A DNA stretch of 64,000 bases from Lachnospiraceae bacterium (GTDB lineage Bacteria > Bacillota > Clostridia > Lachnospirales > Lachnospiraceae). Numbering within the stretch: the first letter of the stretch is position 1; the number at the start of each line of letters is the position of its first letter. A model generated the notes under the pieces. It did no database searches and had not been told where the DNA came from. It saw only the letters and a program-made list of their open reading frames with translations. Below, in pieces: positions 61,673-64,000 of this stretch. Position numbers and translations under genes: made by a program. Location: positions 112,403 through 176,402 of the forward strand of contig JAAWAC010000007.1 of NCBI GenBank assembly GCA_022791975.1, written 5' to 3'.

Positions 61673-63444
61673 TGTCATATATAGTTACTCACGAAGATCT
61701 GATGCTTGTTCTCCAACAATCTGCGGCTCCTATGACAACGAAATTGCGGATTGAAGTGTTAGATCAGAAACAAAAAATTATTGGTATTCTTTATGGTACA
61801 GTGAATGGCAGCATGTCAATATCCGGAGATTCCGATGTTAGACGTACTGCTAGTTTCGTATTACAGCCAACTTTAATAGAAAAAATCAAACTAACAGAAA
61901 ACAGCTTGCTATGGTTGAATAAAGATATAAGAATATTTGTAGGATTGTATAACATTCGCACAAAGGAATATAAATATTATCCCCTGGGAACTTATGTCTA
62001 TACGGATACTTCCGGAACCTATGACGCTACAACGAACAGTTTGACTGTAAATTGTTCTGATTTTATGAAGAAACTCGATGGTACAAAAAATGGGCAGCTT
62101 GGCCCTTTGAAAATCCTATATCCAGCATATAAAGAAAATGAGCTAACAGGAGAAGTAATCGAATATAATATTATACGTGATGCAGTTATCGAAACTTTGG
62201 AAAAATTGGCACATATTACAAACCACAGGGTCAATGATATTGGCGTGTACAAAGCAATGCCTGAATATAATGATAATTGGAAAAAGTATAGGGAAGAAAA
62301 CGATACTACCTGGAATACTATTCCTTTTGATCAGGAGTTTTCGGCTGGTTGTAGCGTACTCTCTATTTTAATAGCTTTTCGCGATTTATATCCCAATTAT
62401 GAGATGTTTTTCGATATGGAAACAAATACTTTTATTTGCCAATTAAAGCCTTTGTGTTATAACGATGATGTGTTTTTGGATAATGATTTTATTCAAAAAG
62501 TTTTAATTTCTGAAAATTCTACGATTGATATGACCAGCATAAAAAATATCTGCGAGGTTTGGGGGAAAATCATTGATACTGACTTTTATAGTGATACATG
62601 CTCCTATTCCAACAATGTCTATGCTTCAACTATTTCTGGGTATGATGATGACTATTATAATGGGGATATAATTGCACTGCGGATTCCCTTATCGAACCAA
62701 GCAAATGCAAAATTAAATATTAATGGTTTAGGTGTAGTTGGAATATATAATGAAGCTACTGAAAATCCTATTGGTGCCAATGTTTTAAAGCCCAATCAAG
62801 TTTATGCTTTTAAAATAAAGAAAAAACACATGGATAATCAAGATGTTATACAGGCTTATTTATTGGGACAATGGCAAGTTCATGCCATGAATGTTTTGAC
62901 AAATGGAAGAAAAAGCGGTCAGTTTGTAACTGGCTATGATGGCAAACAATACGAATTGTATTCAAAAGAGTATTTTCAGAAGTTTTATAATTGTGATCGT
63001 GTTGACATGACCATTATCCCAAACTCTCCCTATACAGTTGAAAAGCTTGGGGAGATCCCTGATATTAAAATTAGTGGTGAATATGAAAATATTACATCTG
63101 ATGATCTTGCAGCAGACCGGGCTAAATGGGAAAATTGGAAAAATTGTAGATTAACTGATAATATTACGATTACGACTGCTCTCCTGCCTTTTCTTGATGT
63201 AAATAAAAAAGTGTCTTATAAACGTAGCGATGCAGATAAGGAATATCAATATATTATTACTTCTATTTCTCATGATTTTTCTGCGTTTACATCTACAATC
63301 ACCATGTATAGATTCTATCCATTATACGAAACACTACTGAAAGAGGCTGGCACTCATAAGGTGTTGGCTGAATACAGTCACGGTGTATTAAGCAAATATA
63401 CCCATGACGAACTTGTTATGGTAATCAGTGGAGATGAATTATAA
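61672..63444 (+). CDS. Phage tail/baseplate protein (DUF5048-like)
   Basis: A 590-residue protein. The N-terminal 150 residues (TTKLRIEVLDQKQKIIGILY, GSMSISGDSDVRRTASFVLQ, YYPLGTYVYTDTSGTYDATT, LTVNCSDFMKKLDG) have the look of a baseplate or distal tail domain. The central part resembles what I remember as DUF5048 of Firmicute phages (SAGCSVLSILIAFRDLYPNYEMFFDMETNTF). The C-terminus is again beta-rich. It starts at ATG overlapping the previous stop. It is the last phage gene before the IS element, which begins 19 bases after its stop. Confidence 0.7.
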   Translation: MSYIVTHEDLMLVLQQSAAPMTTKLRIEVLDQKQKIIGILYGTVNGSMSISGDSDVRRTASFVLQPTLIEKIKLTENSLLWLNKDIRIFVGLYNIRTKEYKYYPLGTYVYTDTSGTYDATTNSLTVNCSDFMKKLDGTKNGQLGPLKILYPAYKENELTGEVIEYNIIRDAVIETLEKLAHITNHRVNDIGVYKAMPEYNDNWKKYREENDTTWNTIPFDQEFSAGCSVLSILIAFRDLYPNYEMFFDMETNTFICQLKPLCYNDDVFLDNDFIQKVLISENSTIDMTSIKNICEVWGKIIDTDFYSDTCSYSNNVYASTISGYDDDYYNGDIIALRIPLSNQANAKLNINGLGVVGIYNEATENPIGANVLKPNQVYAFKIKKKHMDNQDVIQAYLLGQWQVHAMNVLTNGRKSGQFVTGYDGKQYELYSKEYFQKFYNCDRVDMTIIPNSPYTVEKLGEIPDIKISGEYENITSDDLAADRAKWENWKNCRLTDNITITTALLPFLDVNKKVSYKRSDADKEYQYIITSISHDFSAFTSTITMYRFYPLYETLLKEAGTHKVLAEYSHGVLSKYTHDELVMVISGDEL

Positions 63445-63462
63445 AATATGTTTAAATTTGCA

Positions 63463-64000
63463 GGGGCTGTTGCAAAAGTAGATGAATAATCTACCGGAGC
63501 AACAGCTTCGCTTTTATGCCTAAAAACAGAAAAGCAGGCTCCGAAGAACCTGCCATCCGTGGTATAATAAGTTATGACGAGTAACTTAAATTACACTAAG
63601 AATTATACCGAATTCGGCGAGCCTTATCAACTGGTTTTGCCATTAAGTTTGGAAGGTCTGGTTCCTGATGATGATTCTGTCAGACTGCTGAGCCACGAAC
63701 TGGAGGGATTAGATTACACTTTGCTGTATCAGGTTTACTCTGCCAAGGGCAGAAATCCGGCAGTGGACCCAAAGACCATGTTCAAGATCCTGACCTATGC
63801 TTATTCCCAAAACATGTATTCATCGAGAAAGATCGAGACCGCCTGCAGGCGTGACGTCAACTTTATGTGGCTGTTAGCCGGCCAGAAAGCGCCTGACCAC
63901 AGCACCATCGCCCGCTTCCGTACAGGATTTCTGGCAGGTGCCTGTGAGAGCCTTTTCTATCAGATGGTAAAAAGGCTCTCACAGGCTGGTGAACTATCAA
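63463..64000 (+). mobile_element. Left end of an IS1182-family insertion sequence
   Basis: A GC-richer segment begins near 63463 with GGGGCTGTTGC. The end contains a palindromic subterminal repeat, GCTGTTGC (63466-63473) and GCAACAGC (63499-63506), with TAGAT/ATCTA inside. The transposase gene starts 110 bases in. The right end lies beyond the window, so target duplication cannot be checked. Confidence 0.8.
63574..64000 (+). CDS. IS1182-family transposase, 5' part
   Basis: A frame from ATG 63574 is open to the window end (142 codons). It opens with the family-like YTEFGEPYQLVLPLSLEGLV, then VDPKTMFKILTYAYSQNMYS, SSRKIETACRRDVNFMWLLA and APDHSTIARFR, the DUF772 N-terminal domain of IS1182/IS5-like DDE transposases. 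The catalytic DDE residues would come later. It moves the IS by cut-and-paste or copy mechanisms; integrity cannot be judged because the 3' end is missing. Confidence 0.9.
   Translation, partial: MTSNLNYTKNYTEFGEPYQLVLPLSLEGLVPDDDSVRLLSHELEGLDYTLLYQVYSAKGRNPAVDPKTMFKILTYAYSQNMYSSRKIETACRRDVNFMWLLAGQKAPDHSTIARFRTGFLAGACESLFYQMVKRLSQAGELS

Noticed and set aside
1..64000. CRISPR arrays, tRNA and rRNA genes
   Set aside because: No regularly spaced direct repeats, cloverleaf-like segments or rRNA-like stretches were noticed on reading either strand.

Overview
The window joins two very different pieces of DNA. Bases 1 to about 39,200 are GC-rich chromosome of a Gram-positive anaerobe of the Clostridia, most likely a Lachnospiraceae member. 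The evidence is strong AAGGAGG ribosome sites, lipobox lipoproteins, a thiT gene under a TPP riboswitch, a YtrA-type GntR/ABC operon, Lachnospiraceae-type families (DUF5716/DUF5717, DUF815 next to a PurF-like protein) and LexA boxes of the Firmicutes type. Bases from about 39,250 to 63,460 are AT-rich and belong to a phage or prophage. An IS1182-type element starts at about 63,463 and runs off the end.

Chromosomal half: partial membrane protein, HIT protein, membrane protein, TPP riboswitch-thiT, argS, a PfkB sugar kinase, exonuclease III, a PurF-like protein without the catalytic cysteine, DUF815 ATPase, GntR-ABC-permease operon, rRNA-type methyltransferase, CaCA antiporter, purB, purC, a polar amino-acid ABC importer, an XRE membrane regulator, a three-gene Hsp70-like/DUF5717/TPR operon, a PLP aminotransferase, a CPBP protease, a PrsA-like foldase, two HAD phosphatases with Maf, small envelope proteins, a MocR regulator, glnS, and a type IIA topoisomerase pair whose promoter carries a perfect LexA box.

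Phage half: a leftward operon (sigma-70-like factor, DUF262 protein, small phage protein) is driven by a perfect sigma-A promoter with a LexA-like box filling its spacer. Divergent from it, a rightward operon begins behind a candidate RBS-sequestering RNA and an 18-residue leader peptide. It encodes a YonO/QDE-1-type single-subunit RNA polymerase, whose gene is split by a group I intron that can be delimited to the base (44,274-44,672). Late genes follow: a major structural protein, amidase, LLH holin, XhlA-like protein, a giant tape measure protein and tail/baseplate genes. The tape measure gene is itself interrupted by a 370-470 nt structured, ORF-less insertion, probably a second intron-like element. 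The combination of a YonO-like polymerase and a tape measure of about 2,370 residues recalls Bacillus phage SPbeta. No integrase, terminase, portal or capsid gene lies in the window, so only part of the phage is visible.

Most interesting points: the intron-split phage RNA polymerase, the structured interruption of the tape measure gene, the regulatory hub at 41,850-42,050, the unexplained structured 680-base gap at 46,277-46,955, the cysteine-less PurF paralogue and the uncharacterised Hsp70-like operon.
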